A stretch of DNA of 41,136 bases from Bryobacterales bacterium (GCA_027459465.1 DAIDIH010000281.1:1-41136); one strand, 5' to 3'. Positions 25,100 through 33,792 are shown, counted from the stretch's first letter. Notes: generated from the sequence alone by a model not told the origin. Made by a program: numbers and translations.

Positions 25100-26413
25100 T
25101 TAGTCGCGGGGGGCGGCGGCGACGGCGGCGGCTTCGGCGGATTGGAGTTCGAGGCCAATGCGTTCCCCGTTGATGAGGACGAAGCCCTGATTGATCAGTT
25201 GCTGGCCGGTGCAGTCGTATTTTTCGTAGCAGGCGAGTGCGGTCATCGGGAAAAGGTACTCGACGGAGAGCGCGGTGGAAGCGGTTCCGGCGGGGCGGAC
25301 CGTGGTGCTGAAGTCGACGCCGTCGAGGCTGTTACGGTCGGGCAGGTGGGCGAGGACGCCGCGGATGAGGTGTGAGATGTGCTCGTCGAAAGCGAGGGCA
25401 GCCATGCGGTATTGCGAACCGCCGTCGGATTCCTGGAGGGTAGTTTTCATCGAGAGCTGGAGGTAGCTGCCGCCGCGGAACGGGATCATTCCTGGTGGGG
25501 CATAGGGGACGAAGTGAGCTTCCTTGTCGAGGTCGTGGACGAGGGAAGCGAGCGCGGCATCGCCGGGCCCCGTAGCGGATGTCTTCGGCGCCGGGACGGC
25601 GGGCGCGGCGGGAGCCGCCGGCGTTGCGGGCGTGGCCTGCGTGGCGGGCGCCACGCGGGCGGCAGGTGCGGGAGTCAGTCCGGCGACGACCGGCGGGTCC
25701 GGCTCGGGGACGGAATTTGTGTTGGCGGCCGCGAGGGTGACTTGTTTGGGCTCTTTCTTGGGTTTGGGCGCGGGGAGCCAAGCTTCGCATTGCCGCTCCC
25801 AACCTCCGGCAGGAACGGAATTGACAAACAAGGCTCCTTGGAGGAGGACGGCCTCTCGCGCGGCCGGCGTCTTGGCTTCCAGGAACGCGGCGACCGCCGA
25901 GTGCGGGAAGAAGTACTCGACGTTTTCGGCGACCTCCACGGTGACGCCGAGCATCTGGCGGCGCACGTGCTGCGCGATTTCGAAGGCGAAGGCCCGGAAC
26001 TTAGGCTCATCGGCCATGGCCGGGACAGCGGCTTCGAGGATGGGCTCGATGACAGTATCGAGGGTGCGCTGTGCGCGCTGGGGTGTGTTCAGCGTATCGG
26101 CGTAAGACGCGAAGTAATTGCCGGTTACCTCAACCACAGTCTGGTGGTTGTAAGTGTCGAAGTGGATGGCGCGGTGATCGACTTCCTGTTCCTGTTTCTC
26201 CGTGATATCGAGCACGCGGCTGAGATAGAACGGATACGGGAACTGATGCGAGGTAACGGCGACGCCGATTTTCTTCAGCGACGCGAAGTCCTTCTGCTCG
26301 AGGACCTTCAACTCGGGGTCGCGGATTTCGGCGGGCGAGAGCACTTGCGCCCGGCCGAGCGCGACCAGCCCGGCTGCCGACACAATCACCGACAGTAACT
26401 TATTGGCGGGCAT
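25100..26413 (-). CDS. Exported protein with two similar halves joined by an Ala/Pro linker, unknown function
   Basis: 437 residues with a signal peptide (KLLSVIVSAAGLVALGRA). Residues about 45-205 and about 295-425 look like two copies of one domain. The pairs are FRAFAFEIAQHVRRQML with YRMAALAFDEHISHLIRGVL, VEYFFPHSAVAAFLE with VEYLFPMTALACYEK, and LLQGALFVNSV with LINQGFVLING. A low-complexity Ala/Pro/Thr stretch at about 245-285 joins them. No heme, metal or membrane motif is seen beyond the signal. It is the last gene of the electron-transfer operon, overlapping the monoheme cytochrome gene by 14 bases, so it may be an accessory or structural subunit of that complex. I do not recognise the domain. 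Confidence 0.75.
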   Translation of the reverse strand: MPANKLLSVIVSAAGLVALGRAQVLSPAEIRDPELKVLEQKDFASLKKIGVAVTSHQFPYPFYLSRVLDITEKQEQEVDHRAIHFDTYNHQTVVEVTGNYFASYADTLNTPQRAQRTLDTVIEPILEAAVPAMADEPKFRAFAFEIAQHVRRQMLGVTVEVAENVEYFFPHSAVAAFLEAKTPAAREAVLLQGALFVNSVPAGGWERQCEAWLPAPKPKKEPKQVTLAAANTNSVPEPDPPVVAGLTPAPAARVAPATQATPATPAAPAAPAVPAPKTSATGPGDAALASLVHDLDKEAHFVPYAPPGMIPFRGGSYLQLSMKTTLQESDGGSQYRMAALAFDEHISHLIRGVLAHLPDRNSLDGVDFSTTVRPAGTASTALSVEYLFPMTALACYEKYDCTGQQLINQGFVLINGERIGLELQSAEAAAVAAAPRD

Positions 26414-27134
26414 AGATCAGACCTTTCTCGTGATAAGGGGGATCGGAAACGGCGCGAACGTAAGAGACGAGCGCGTCGGCATCGGATTTACTCAGCGTCC
26501 CACCGTAGGACGGCATTTCGGCGGATTGGTGACGGGCCGCGCCTCCGTACAGAATGATAGCGGCGATATCGGCGTCGCTCATGGTGTTGTAGAAGTTGCC
26601 GTCGCTAAAGGAATGCGGTTTGGTAACAAGGTTGTCGTAATTCGAGACGCGTTCGACGGTGGATTCCTGGTTGTGGCAGCGGGAGCAGTACTTCTCGTTC
26701 AACTGCCGGCCGAGGTTTTGTTGATAGCCAAGGGCGATTTCATCGAGGTTGAGCGTGATGGCTTTGCCTTGTTTGTCCCATGTGGTGGCGACAATGCGGT
26801 ATCGGCCGGAGATGCTGCCGAGCTGGCAGTTGACAGTTAACGTGCCGTCGTCAGCGGTCAGGCCGGTGGCCGGTGTTACGGTTGCGTCGCCAGCGGTGGT
26901 GAAGGAAACGAGTGCGCCGGCCACGCCGTTTCCTTGCGCGTCGTTGACCTGCACGACGATCGGCTGGTCGAGCGGCGAGCCGACAAAGCCGGCCTGTTTG
27001 CCGCCGCTCGACTCAACGAGCGCCGCGCCGTTGGCTTTCGGGTGGAGGACCGGCGCGGCCGGCCCTTTGTGGCAGCCCGCGAGGCCCAGCAGCATTGCCA
27101 GGGTTGGAAGTCCGAACCGGACGGCACGAGTCAT
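26400..27134 (-). CDS. Monoheme cytochrome c lipoprotein with Ig-like domain
   Basis: 244 residues. The lipobox is LAGC, giving an acylated N-terminal Cys21. Residues about 48-125 form a bacterial Ig-like (Big_1-type) sandwich with QVNDAQGNGVAGALVSFTT and TADDGTLTVNCQLG. The C-terminal cytochrome domain has the heme site CSRCH (QLNEKYCSRCHNQE) and a likely Met ligand in SAEMPSYGG, then LSKSDADALVSYVRAV, a class I cytochrome end. It is held at a membrane by the lipid and would accept electrons from the octaheme subunit or pass them on. Its ATG overlaps the octaheme stop by 4 bases. Confidence 0.88.
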   Translation of the reverse strand: MTRAVRFGLPTLAMLLGLAGCHKGPAAPVLHPKANGAALVESSGGKQAGFVGSPLDQPIVVQVNDAQGNGVAGALVSFTTAGDATVTPATGLTADDGTLTVNCQLGSISGRYRIVATTWDKQGKAITLNLDEIALGYQQNLGRQLNEKYCSRCHNQESTVERVSNYDNLVTKPHSFSDGNFYNTMSDADIAAIILYGGAARHQSAEMPSYGGTLSKSDADALVSYVRAVSDPPYHEKGLIYARQ

Positions 27135-29170
27135 TTGCCCTTCTCCTTCGGTGTTTTGGTTTGCGCCATGAGGAACGCGGCAATATCGCGGGCGTCCTCA
27201 TCGGGGATGTGCTGGTTCGGTTCTATGGTGCCGGGCCGGAGTTTTTGCGGGTCTTTGAGGTAGTTGACGATCCAGGCGGCGTTCAAGCGGAGACCAACCT
27301 GGGTAAGTGTCGGCCCGACGTAGCCTTTGTCGGTGTTGGGATCGACGATGTGGCAGGCTTGGCAGGCGTACTTGGAGTAGAACAGTTGCTTGCCGTGGTC
27401 GCGCTCGGCCGGAGTGAAGCTCGAGGCGGGCAGCGAGGTGGCGTCGAAAGCGGGCGTCTGGTAGACCGTGAGGATGTAATCGGCCAGGGTCTGCGCATCC
27501 TTGTCGGATAAGTTGAAGCGCGGCATGCGCCGGATGAGAGCGGGCCGGAGGGTGTTGGGTGCTTTGAGGAAGGCGACGAGCCAGGGTCGCTGGACGGCGC
27601 TACCTTCGATGCTGAGGTCGGGGGCCATGTCGCCGCCTCGGCCGTTGATCGAGTGGCAGGAGAAGCAACGGAGGTCGGCGATAAGCTGGCCGGCGGGCCC
27701 GGCGGGTTCGTAGTCGGAAGGCGCCGGGCCGGGGACACGGAGGTTGGCCGGCAGGCCTTCGGCGCGATCGGTCTGGGCGAGGAGAGCGTTCACCAGCGCG
27801 TTGATCTGCGTGGTGGTGAGCGTGAACTGGGGCATCTTCATGGCCGAGCCGAACTGATGGGGGTTGCGGATTTTGGCCGCGAGATACGACGGCAGGTCAT
27901 GTTCTACGCCGGGGACAAAGACGATTTTGGCGAGCGAGCGGCTGCCTACTTCGGTCAGGTCGGGCGCGAAGTTGTCCGGCTTCTTTATGCCGTTAATGAC
28001 ATGGCAGGAAGCGCAACCGCGCTCATTGACCAGTCTCTTGCCGTGGTCGATCTGCGCCTGGGTGGCTGGGGAGAGCGAAACGTGGGCCAGGAAGTCGCTG
28101 TCGGTTTGCGAGCCGAGGTAGCGGGCGAGCAGGCCGAGTTGCTTCGCGTCGAAGCGGTAATGCGGCATGACCGTGTTCGGGCTCCAGTTGCCTGGGTTGG
28201 AGAGCCAGGAGACGAGCCACTCGGGCTTGACCTTGGAGCCGACTCGGGTCAACTCGGGTCCGACGTTTCCGCCGACAAGCATGCCGGCGGCGTTCTGCAT
28301 GGCGTGGCAGGAGGCGCAAAAGGATTCGCCATAGAGGCTGGAGCCTTCGCCGCTCGAGTCGGCGGAGGGTTGGGTGACGGCAGGCGGCGCTACGTTGAGT
28401 TTGGTGCTCTGGGCGATGAGGAAGGCCGAGATGTCGCGGGCTTCGTCGTCGCTGAAGCCGAAGTTCGGCATCGTGGCGGAAACCGCGTAGGCTTGCGGGT
28501 TCTTGAGCCAGGCGTAGATCCACTCGCGCGTCGTTTTTTCGGCGATGTGGGTCAGGAGCGGGGGATGGTCTGCCGGAGCGATCTTGTTGCCGTCGGCCAG
28601 GTTCAGCGTATGGCAATGGATGCAGCCGTACTGGCCGAGGAGTTGGCGCCCCTGGTTGAGTTGCGGCGTGCCCGTGAGTTTGTTCTGGTGGCACTGGCCG
28701 CAGCCGGACTCGAGGTATTGCGCCGGAAGGATGGGCTGTTCCCAGGCGAGGGTGCTGCTGTGGGCTTCCTCGACGGTGGTGGCGACGCCCTGGCCGCGGT
28801 GGCAGAGGACGCAGCCAAACTGGTCGAGTTTGTGCGGGATCACCGGGTGGGGCCGGAAAGGCTGCGGCCCGTTGCCGTCGAGGGAAGTGGCCTTCAGGGC
28901 GACGTGGCAGGTGGTGCAGCGGTCGACGACGCCGATGGCGGGTAGCCAGGTTTGCTGGATGCCTCCCTCGAAGCGGCGCTTGAGAGTGGCGGCGTCGCCG
29001 CGGTTGGCGATGTAGCGGAGGTAGCCGGCCTGATAGCCGGTCCATTCGCGGAAGTGGTCCTTCGCGGGAACGACGGCGAGGCAGAGCAGCAGGATCACGC
29101 TCAATGAGCCGAAAGCGCGGGCGCTGTCGCCGAAAAGCGTGCGCCAGGCGGAAGTGAGTTTCGATCTCAT
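27131..29170 (-). CDS. Membrane-anchored octaheme cytochrome c
   Basis: 679 residues. One membrane helix at about 20-36 (FGSLSVILLLCLAVV) leaves the rest periplasmic. Eight C-x2-C-H sites start at Cys85, 120, 157, 183, 285, 386, 502 and 603. The first three are closely spaced with no Met-Pro motif after them. The other five each begin a class I-like cytochrome module. Four of those have the expected Met-Pro ligand (M234, M335, M446, M549), but the last has E-P-N-Q-H at 650-654 instead. It probably takes the role of cytochrome c1 or f in this bc-type complex and extends it as a heme wire. The ATG at 29170 overlaps the subunit-IV stop (ATGA); GGAGGG lies upstream. Confidence 0.92.
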   Translation of the reverse strand: MRSKLTSAWRTLFGDSARAFGSLSVILLLCLAVVPAKDHFREWTGYQAGYLRYIANRGDAATLKRRFEGGIQQTWLPAIGVVDRCTTCHVALKATSLDGNGPQPFRPHPVIPHKLDQFGCVLCHRGQGVATTVEEAHSSTLAWEQPILPAQYLESGCGQCHQNKLTGTPQLNQGRQLLGQYGCIHCHTLNLADGNKIAPADHPPLLTHIAEKTTREWIYAWLKNPQAYAVSATMPNFGFSDDEARDISAFLIAQSTKLNVAPPAVTQPSADSSGEGSSLYGESFCASCHAMQNAAGMLVGGNVGPELTRVGSKVKPEWLVSWLSNPGNWSPNTVMPHYRFDAKQLGLLARYLGSQTDSDFLAHVSLSPATQAQIDHGKRLVNERGCASCHVINGIKKPDNFAPDLTEVGSRSLAKIVFVPGVEHDLPSYLAAKIRNPHQFGSAMKMPQFTLTTTQINALVNALLAQTDRAEGLPANLRVPGPAPSDYEPAGPAGQLIADLRCFSCHSINGRGGDMAPDLSIEGSAVQRPWLVAFLKAPNTLRPALIRRMPRFNLSDKDAQTLADYILTVYQTPAFDATSLPASSFTPAERDHGKQLFYSKYACQACHIVDPNTDKGYVGPTLTQVGLRLNAAWIVNYLKDPQKLRPGTIEPNQHIPDEDARDIAAFLMAQTKTPKEKGK

Positions 29171-29877
29171 ATCGACCCTCCCCAAGGCCACACCAGAGAC
29201 CAGCCCGGACCGCGGAACAGGGTGCCGATCACCGTGAGGACGATGGCCTCAATGAGAAACCAGGTCATGATCCAAAACGGAAGCGGCTTTGACGTAAGCC
29301 ACCGGCGGAGGCGGCCGCCGGAGTCGGGCGGCGTTCCCGCAGTCCAGTACATGAGCGCCGCGACGAAAAGCGTGGGAGCGAGGATGGCCCAGACTTCGAG
29401 GATCGAGAGTCCGATCGTTAGCACGATGACTGAGATGGTTAACACGCGCATCCGGCGCGCGCGGTTTTTGGTCCAGAGGCCGGCGGCTTCGATGTTGATG
29501 TTGAAGTACGGAATGACGATGAGGGCGATGACGACGAGGGTGGGGATGAGAACGCCGCCGACGATGGGCGGGAAGTAATGGAGCAACTCCTGGAGGCCGA
29601 GGAAATACCAGGGCGCCTTGGCGGGGTTGGGAGTTTGCAGCGGATCGGCGAGTCCTTCGAGCGGCGCGTTGAACAGCAGCGAGACGAGGGACAGCAGGAT
29701 GAGTATGACCTCGGATGCGATGGCGACCCGGAGGAGCGTTTCCGGGTGAGTCATCACGAACGGGTCGTCGGTGGCCGTGACGTGAGGCGAGGTGCGGCGC
29801 GTGACGAAGGCGACGCGGACCGGCGTGCGGCGGCTGTCGGAATCGAGAACCGTGGTGAAGTTCGGGGATTCAGGCAT
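29167..29877 (-). CDS. Cytochrome b C-terminal half (subunit IV-like)
   Basis: 236 residues with four to six hydrophobic segments. It corresponds to the C-terminal part of cytochrome b, as in subunit IV (PetD) of b6f complexes, and contributes the quinol-oxidation site. The Qo-site motif usually written PEWY appears as A-P-W-Y at 88-91 in [20 protein letters not shown]; the catalytic Glu is replaced by Pro, and Glu97 nearby may substitute. The form [11 protein letters not shown] occurs in several menaquinol-using lineages, to my recollection. A hydrophilic N-terminal extension of about 45 residues precedes the first helix. It overlaps the b6-type gene by 8 bases. Confidence 0.9.
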   Translation of the reverse strand: MPESPNFTTVLDSDSRRTPVRVAFVTRRTSPHVTATDDPFVMTHPETLLRVAIASEVILILLSLVSLLFNAPLEGLADPLQTPNPAKAPWYFLGLQELLHYFPPIVGGVLIPTLVVIALIVIPYFNINIEAAGLWTKNRARRMRVLTISVIVLTIGLSILEVWAILAPTLFVAALMYWTAGTPPDSGGRLRRWLTSKPLPFWIMTWFLIEAIVLTVIGTLFRGPGWSLVWPWGGSI

Positions 29878-30685
29878 GGGGGCTAGTGACCTCGGATTCG
29901 GTTTCGGAAGAGGGGATGGATATGGGCTGCGGCTGGGCCGGGTAACGCGTCAGACGCGGCTCACGGTACAGGCCGCCGTCCTTGCGGATCCGCCAGAAGT
30001 GCACGCCTATGAAAGAGACGGCGGCAAGCGGCAGGATGACGCAGTGGAGAACGTAGAAGCGAAGGAGCGCGTTCGCGTTGACGGTGGTGCCGCCGAGCAT
30101 CAGGAAGCGGATCTTGGCGCCCATCCACGGCACGGCCGAGAGGATGTTACTGCCCACGGTGATGGCCCAGAAGGCTAACTGGTCCCACGGAAGTAAGTAG
30201 CCGGTGTAACTGAGGAACAAGGTAAGGATTAAGAGCACGACGCCGACGACCCAGTTAAATTCGCGGGGCGGGCGGTAAGCGCCGCGATAGAATACGCGGG
30301 CCATGTGAGCAAAGACGAGGAAGACCATCGTGTGGGCGGACCAGCGGTGTAAGTTCCGGAGGAAGACGCCCGCGGAGACGACAAACTGGAGATCCTTCAT
30401 GTCGGCGTAAGCCTGGGGCACCGAGGGATGGTAGTAGAGCATCAGCGGAATGCCGGTGGCCACGAGGATGAGGAAGGTGACAAAGGTAAGGGTGCCGAGA
30501 TACCAGGTGATGCCGAACTCGAGCGAGCGGCGCCGCATCTTGACAGAGAACAGGTGGAGGAAAAGGTTCTGCTGGACGGCGAGGGCGCGATGCAGGTTGC
30601 TCGTGCCGCGGCCGCCGCGGAACACGGACTGCCAGGCGCGGGATTCGAGCAGGCGGTTGAGGGCGTTCTGTGTGGAGGAAGCCAT
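29870..30685 (-). CDS. Cytochrome b N-terminal half, b6 type
   Basis: 271 residues. Four transmembrane helices carry the two b hemes: His113 and His127 in helix B ([19 protein letters not shown]) and His214 and His229 in helix D ([17 protein letters not shown], then GVHFWRI). The helix D histidines have 14 residues between them, the b6/b6f spacing; mitochondrial-type cytochrome b has 13. The Qo-side stretch [16 protein letters not shown] is conserved. It is split from the C-terminal half, also as in b6f. A charged tail of about 30 residues follows helix D. It is 3 bases from the Rieske gene. Confidence 0.94.
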   Translation of the reverse strand: MASSTQNALNRLLESRAWQSVFRGGRGTSNLHRALAVQQNLFLHLFSVKMRRRSLEFGITWYLGTLTFVTFLILVATGIPLMLYYHPSVPQAYADMKDLQFVVSAGVFLRNLHRWSAHTMVFLVFAHMARVFYRGAYRPPREFNWVVGVVLLILTLFLSYTGYLLPWDQLAFWAITVGSNILSAVPWMGAKIRFLMLGGTTVNANALLRFYVLHCVILPLAAVSFIGVHFWRIRKDGGLYREPRLTRYPAQPQPISIPSSETESEVTSPHA

Positions 30686-30688
30686 GTT

Positions 30689-31177
30689 TCAGACCCGGAG
30701 GAACTGTTGTTCGGCGACGGTAGTGGCGCTGTCGACCATGAGGTCGCCGTCATCGCTGATCCATACCCTCAGCCAGGGCAGCGGGCGGGGCGCGGGGCCG
30801 GCGATCTTGATGCCGTCGATGTTGAACTTGCTGCCGTGGCAGGGGCAGGCAATGATGCCAAGCGCGGCGGCCCAGGCAGTGCGGCAGCCGAGGTGGGTGC
30901 AGGTGGCCGAAAGGGCGTAGAAGCCCTGCGGCCCGTGGATCAGGTAGACGCCGGCTTCCGACAGGGTAGTGACGCTGCCGGAGGGGTATTGGTCCGGTTT
31001 GCCGGCGTTGGTGATGGGGGATGGCTCGTAAAGTACATTGGGGGCGAGGTACTCGTAGCCGAAGGCGGCGGCGCCGACGCCTGCGACGGCGAGGGCTCCG
31101 ATGCCGAGCTTCTCGAACGTCCGCCGCGTACAGCCGCAGGGCGTGGACGGTTCTGGATTTGATTTTTCTTCAGGCAT
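30689..31177 (-). CDS. Rieske 2Fe-2S protein
   Basis: 162 residues. The 2Fe-2S ligands are in C93-T-H95-LG-C98 and C111-P-C113-H114-GSKF, with the disulfide Cys pair (Cys98, Cys113) as in bc/b6f Rieske subunits. It oxidises quinol at the Qo site and passes one electron to a c-type cytochrome. A twin-arginine-like anchor (CTRRTFEKLGIGALAVAGVG) suggests Tat export and retention by an uncleaved helix. An extra C-G-C at 14-16 just before the Arg pair is unusual but cytoplasmic. It begins 26 bases after the flavoprotein gene. Confidence 0.95.
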   Translation of the reverse strand: MPEEKSNPEPSTPCGCTRRTFEKLGIGALAVAGVGAAAFGYEYLAPNVLYEPSPITNAGKPDQYPSGSVTTLSEAGVYLIHGPQGFYALSATCTHLGCRTAWAAALGIIACPCHGSKFNIDGIKIAGPAPRPLPWLRVWISDDGDLMVDSATTVAEQQFLRV

Positions 31178-31203
31178 GATCTCCTCCTTGCGGAATGAAA
31201 CGG

Positions 31204-33147
31204 TTATGAAGTGACTGCCAGATCCAGGTGCACCATGGGGGCCAGGCCCTGGGAGGCGAAATTATAAGACTCCATGCTGATGACCTCGACGGGGCAGCGG
31301 GCAGCGCAGAGGCCGCAGCGGATGCAGCGGGTTTCGTCCTTGAGCATGGCCGAGCCGGTGACCTGGCCGAGTTGTTCGGCGGCTACGTCGTCGAGTTCGA
31401 CGCGGTAAAGGGCTTCGTTGGACTGGATATGCGAGGTGACGTTGTCGGTGAATTCGATCTGTTCGAGAGGGACGATGCGGAGGCACTGTTCCGGGCAGAC
31501 GTCGACGCAGCCGCCGCAGAGGATGCATTGGCTGCCGTCGCTCGCGTTGCCTTCAAAGACGGTGTTGACCCAGCAGTGGAGGCAGCGGCGCGCCTCGCGC
31601 ATGGCCATTTCTTCGTCGTAGCCGACCTCGACTTCGGTGATGCCGGTGCGGCGGCCGAGGGGGAGCATGGGGATCGGCTCGCGGCTGAGCTCCATGTAGC
31701 CGGCGAGCATTTCGTGGCGGTCGAGGACGTCGACTTCGATTTCTGTGCGCTCGCGTTTGCGGCCGGAGAGGAAGGCGTCGACCGAGGCGGCGATGCGCCG
31801 GCCGTCGCCGACGCTGTCGATGATGAGGCGCGGACCGAAGACGCAATCTCCGCCCGCGAAGACGCCTTCGGCGGTGGTCTGGAGGGTTTCGCGGTCCGCC
31901 GTGACCAGGCCGCGGGGGCTGACCTTGACGCCGTCTTCGGGACGGAGGAATTCGAGGTTCGGCATCTGGCCGATGGCCATGATGACGGTGTCGCATTCGA
32001 GGATGGATTCGCTGTTTTCGTAGAAGGTGGGGTTGAAGCGGCGGTTGGCGTCGAACAGGGATTTTGTGCGGAGGGTTTCGAGGCCCGTGACTTTACCGTC
32101 GCGGCCGACGATGCGTTTGGGGCCGCGGCCGCCGTGGATGAGGATGCCTTCAGTTTCGGCTTCTTCGACTTCCTCGACGGCGGCGGGCATTTCCTCGCGC
32201 TGTTCGAGACAGACGATGCTGACCTCGCGGGCGCCCATGCGGAGGGCGGCGAGGGAGACGTCCATCATTTCGTGGGCGGCGACCATGGCGACGCTTTCCT
32301 CGCGCGGGATGAGGCCTTCGTCTTCCGTGGGGTGGGCGCGGAGGACTTCGCGGGCGGCGGAGCGGGCGACGTCCATGGCGACGTTGCCTCCGCCGATGAC
32401 GACAACCTTTTTGCCGATGCGGAACTGGTAGCCGAGGTTGACGTTGAGGAGGAACTCGATCCCTTTATGGACGCCGTCGAGTTCGACGCCGGGGATGGAG
32501 AGGTCGCGGCTGCGGTGGGCGCCGACGCCGATGACCACAGCGTCGAAGCCGGCATCCTTGAGGCTGGCGATGGTGAAGTCCCGTCCGGCGGCGCGGTTGA
32601 GTTCGAGCGTGATGTCGCCGATCTCGAGGATTTCGCGGATCTGCGCGTCGATGACGCCCCGGGGTAAGCGGTACTCGGGGATGCCCAGCCGAAGCATGCC
32701 GCCGGCGACGGAGGCCGCCTCGAAGATGGTGACGCGGTAGCCGAGCAACGCCAGGTCGTGTGCGGCGGAGAGGCCTACCGGGCCGCTGCCGATGATAGCG
32801 ACGCGGTACGGGAGTTTCGCGATCGGCCTGCGGCGCGACTCGAGCGGGTGGCGGGACTCGGGGCCGTGGCGCTCGGTGAGGAAGCGTTTTAGGGCGCGAA
32901 TGGAGATGGGTTTGTCGATCTGGCCGCGGCGGCAGGCGGTTTCGCACGGGTGGGCGCAAACCCGCCCGCAGACGCTGGCCATGGGGTTGGGATCACGGGC
33001 GTAGCGGTAGGCTTCCTCGAAGCGGCCTTCGGCGATGAGCGATACATAGCGTCCCGCATTGGTGCCCGCAGGGCAGGCCATCATGCACGGAAAATTCGTG
33101 TGCAGCCACTCAACGTCGACCCGTTTGTTTTGGAAGCGCATCCGCAT
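31204..33147 (-). CDS. GltD-like FAD/NAD(P) oxidoreductase with N- and C-terminal Fe-S domains
   Basis: 647 residues, soluble with no signal peptide or membrane helix, so cytoplasmic. The N-terminal cysteine domain of the glutamate-synthase small-subunit type has Cys21, 25, 60, 64, 68 and 72 (CMMACPAGTNAGRY, VCGRVCAHPCETAC). The FAD loop GSGPVG is at 120-125, the NAD(P) loop GGGNVA at 252-257, and FAGGDC closes the flavin domain. After C522-LHC525 comes a 2x4Fe-4S ferredoxin domain (CILCGGCVDVCP and CIRCGLCAARCP). Such proteins move electrons between NAD(P)H and ferredoxin-like centres. No gltB large subunit is present. Its place inside a Rieske/cytochrome b operon implies it docks to the complex and couples it to NAD(P). 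Confidence 0.93.
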   Translation of the reverse strand: MRMRFQNKRVDVEWLHTNFPCMMACPAGTNAGRYVSLIAEGRFEEAYRYARDPNPMASVCGRVCAHPCETACRRGQIDKPISIRALKRFLTERHGPESRHPLESRRRPIAKLPYRVAIIGSGPVGLSAAHDLALLGYRVTIFEAASVAGGMLRLGIPEYRLPRGVIDAQIREILEIGDITLELNRAAGRDFTIASLKDAGFDAVVIGVGAHRSRDLSIPGVELDGVHKGIEFLLNVNLGYQFRIGKKVVVIGGGNVAMDVARSAAREVLRAHPTEDEGLIPREESVAMVAAHEMMDVSLAALRMGAREVSIVCLEQREEMPAAVEEVEEAETEGILIHGGRGPKRIVGRDGKVTGLETLRTKSLFDANRRFNPTFYENSESILECDTVIMAIGQMPNLEFLRPEDGVKVSPRGLVTADRETLQTTAEGVFAGGDCVFGPRLIIDSVGDGRRIAASVDAFLSGRKRERTEIEVDVLDRHEMLAGYMELSREPIPMLPLGRRTGITEVEVGYDEEMAMREARRCLHCWVNTVFEGNASDGSQCILCGGCVDVCPEQCLRIVPLEQIEFTDNVTSHIQSNEALYRVELDDVAAEQLGQVTGSAMLKDETRCIRCGLCAARCPVEVISMESYNFASQGLAPMVHLDLAVTS

Positions 33148-33178
33148 GAGCGTGTCTCCGGTAGTTGATTGACGGCGG

Positions 33179-33757
33179 TTAGAACGAGAAATCGAGCTTG
33201 GCGTTGCCGGAGACCGTCACCGGCTTGGAGACGACCTTCTTGCCTTCCTTCCAGGCCGAGACGGTGTACTGGCCGTCGGGGAGGTTGTCGATTTTATAGT
33301 TGCCGCTTTCGTCCGCCTCGGCGAAGTACGGCGTGGGGGTGACGATGATGTAGCCGGACATTTCGGGGTGGACGTTGCACAACAGCGGCACGACGCCGGT
33401 CTGGGTGAACTTGAACGAGCGGATTTCGCCGGTCGGCCAGGTGCCCATGTTGTGGCTCAATTTCTTGTTCCCGTTGATGGAGGGCCAGAAGATGTTGTGC
33501 TGGACCTTGTCGCCGTTGAGGAAGTCGACGGTGCTGCCTACGAGGACGACGACGACGTGTGGCTGGAACTTGAGGTTTTTCTGGTCCATGGTGACGTGTT
33601 TCGCCGGGGGGTCGAAGGTCTTGCCGGCAATGGCGTTTACATAGACGACGGCGCTTCCTCGGCCGCCGCCGACGGTGCCGGTCAACGAGCCGGCCACGGC
33701 GAGAGAACTGACAAGCGACGCGCTGAGAGCGAGCGTTGCGATTCGATAGAAAGACAT
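33179..33757 (-). CDS. Periplasmic type 1 copper (cupredoxin) protein
   Basis: 192 residues with a signal peptide (IATLALSASLVSSLAVAG). The cupredoxin fold holds a likely blue-copper site: His87 (KVQHNIFWPS), Cys127, His130 and Met133 (LLCNVHPEM). The spacing C-x2-H-x2-M is shorter than in azurin. Residues about 145-185 add a small carboxypeptidase-regulatory-like tail (DGQYTVSAWKEGKK). Proteins of this make are often labelled methylamine-utilisation-like. It would shuttle electrons between the outer-membrane cytochrome and the membrane complex. It lies between those genes with gaps of 31 and 35 bases. Confidence 0.85.
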   Translation of the reverse strand: MSFYRIATLALSASLVSSLAVAGSLTGTVGGGRGSAVVYVNAIAGKTFDPPAKHVTMDQKNLKFQPHVVVVLVGSTVDFLNGDKVQHNIFWPSINGNKKLSHNMGTWPTGEIRSFKFTQTGVVPLLCNVHPEMSGYIIVTPTPYFAEADESGNYKIDNLPDGQYTVSAWKEGKKVVSKPVTVSGNAKLDFSF

Positions 33758-33792
33758 GTGAGTGTTAACTCCTCCTTGTGACGTTTCGATTA

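Noticed and set aside
25560..25690. Ala/Pro repeat tract as a possible tandem DNA repeat
   Set aside because: It encodes the irregular linker of the duplicated exported protein; no fixed repeat unit is present.
31228..32667. 479-residue plus-strand open frame
   Set aside because: Antisense to the GltD-like flavoprotein; Asp/Ala/Val-rich low-complexity product typical of a shadow frame in high-GC DNA.
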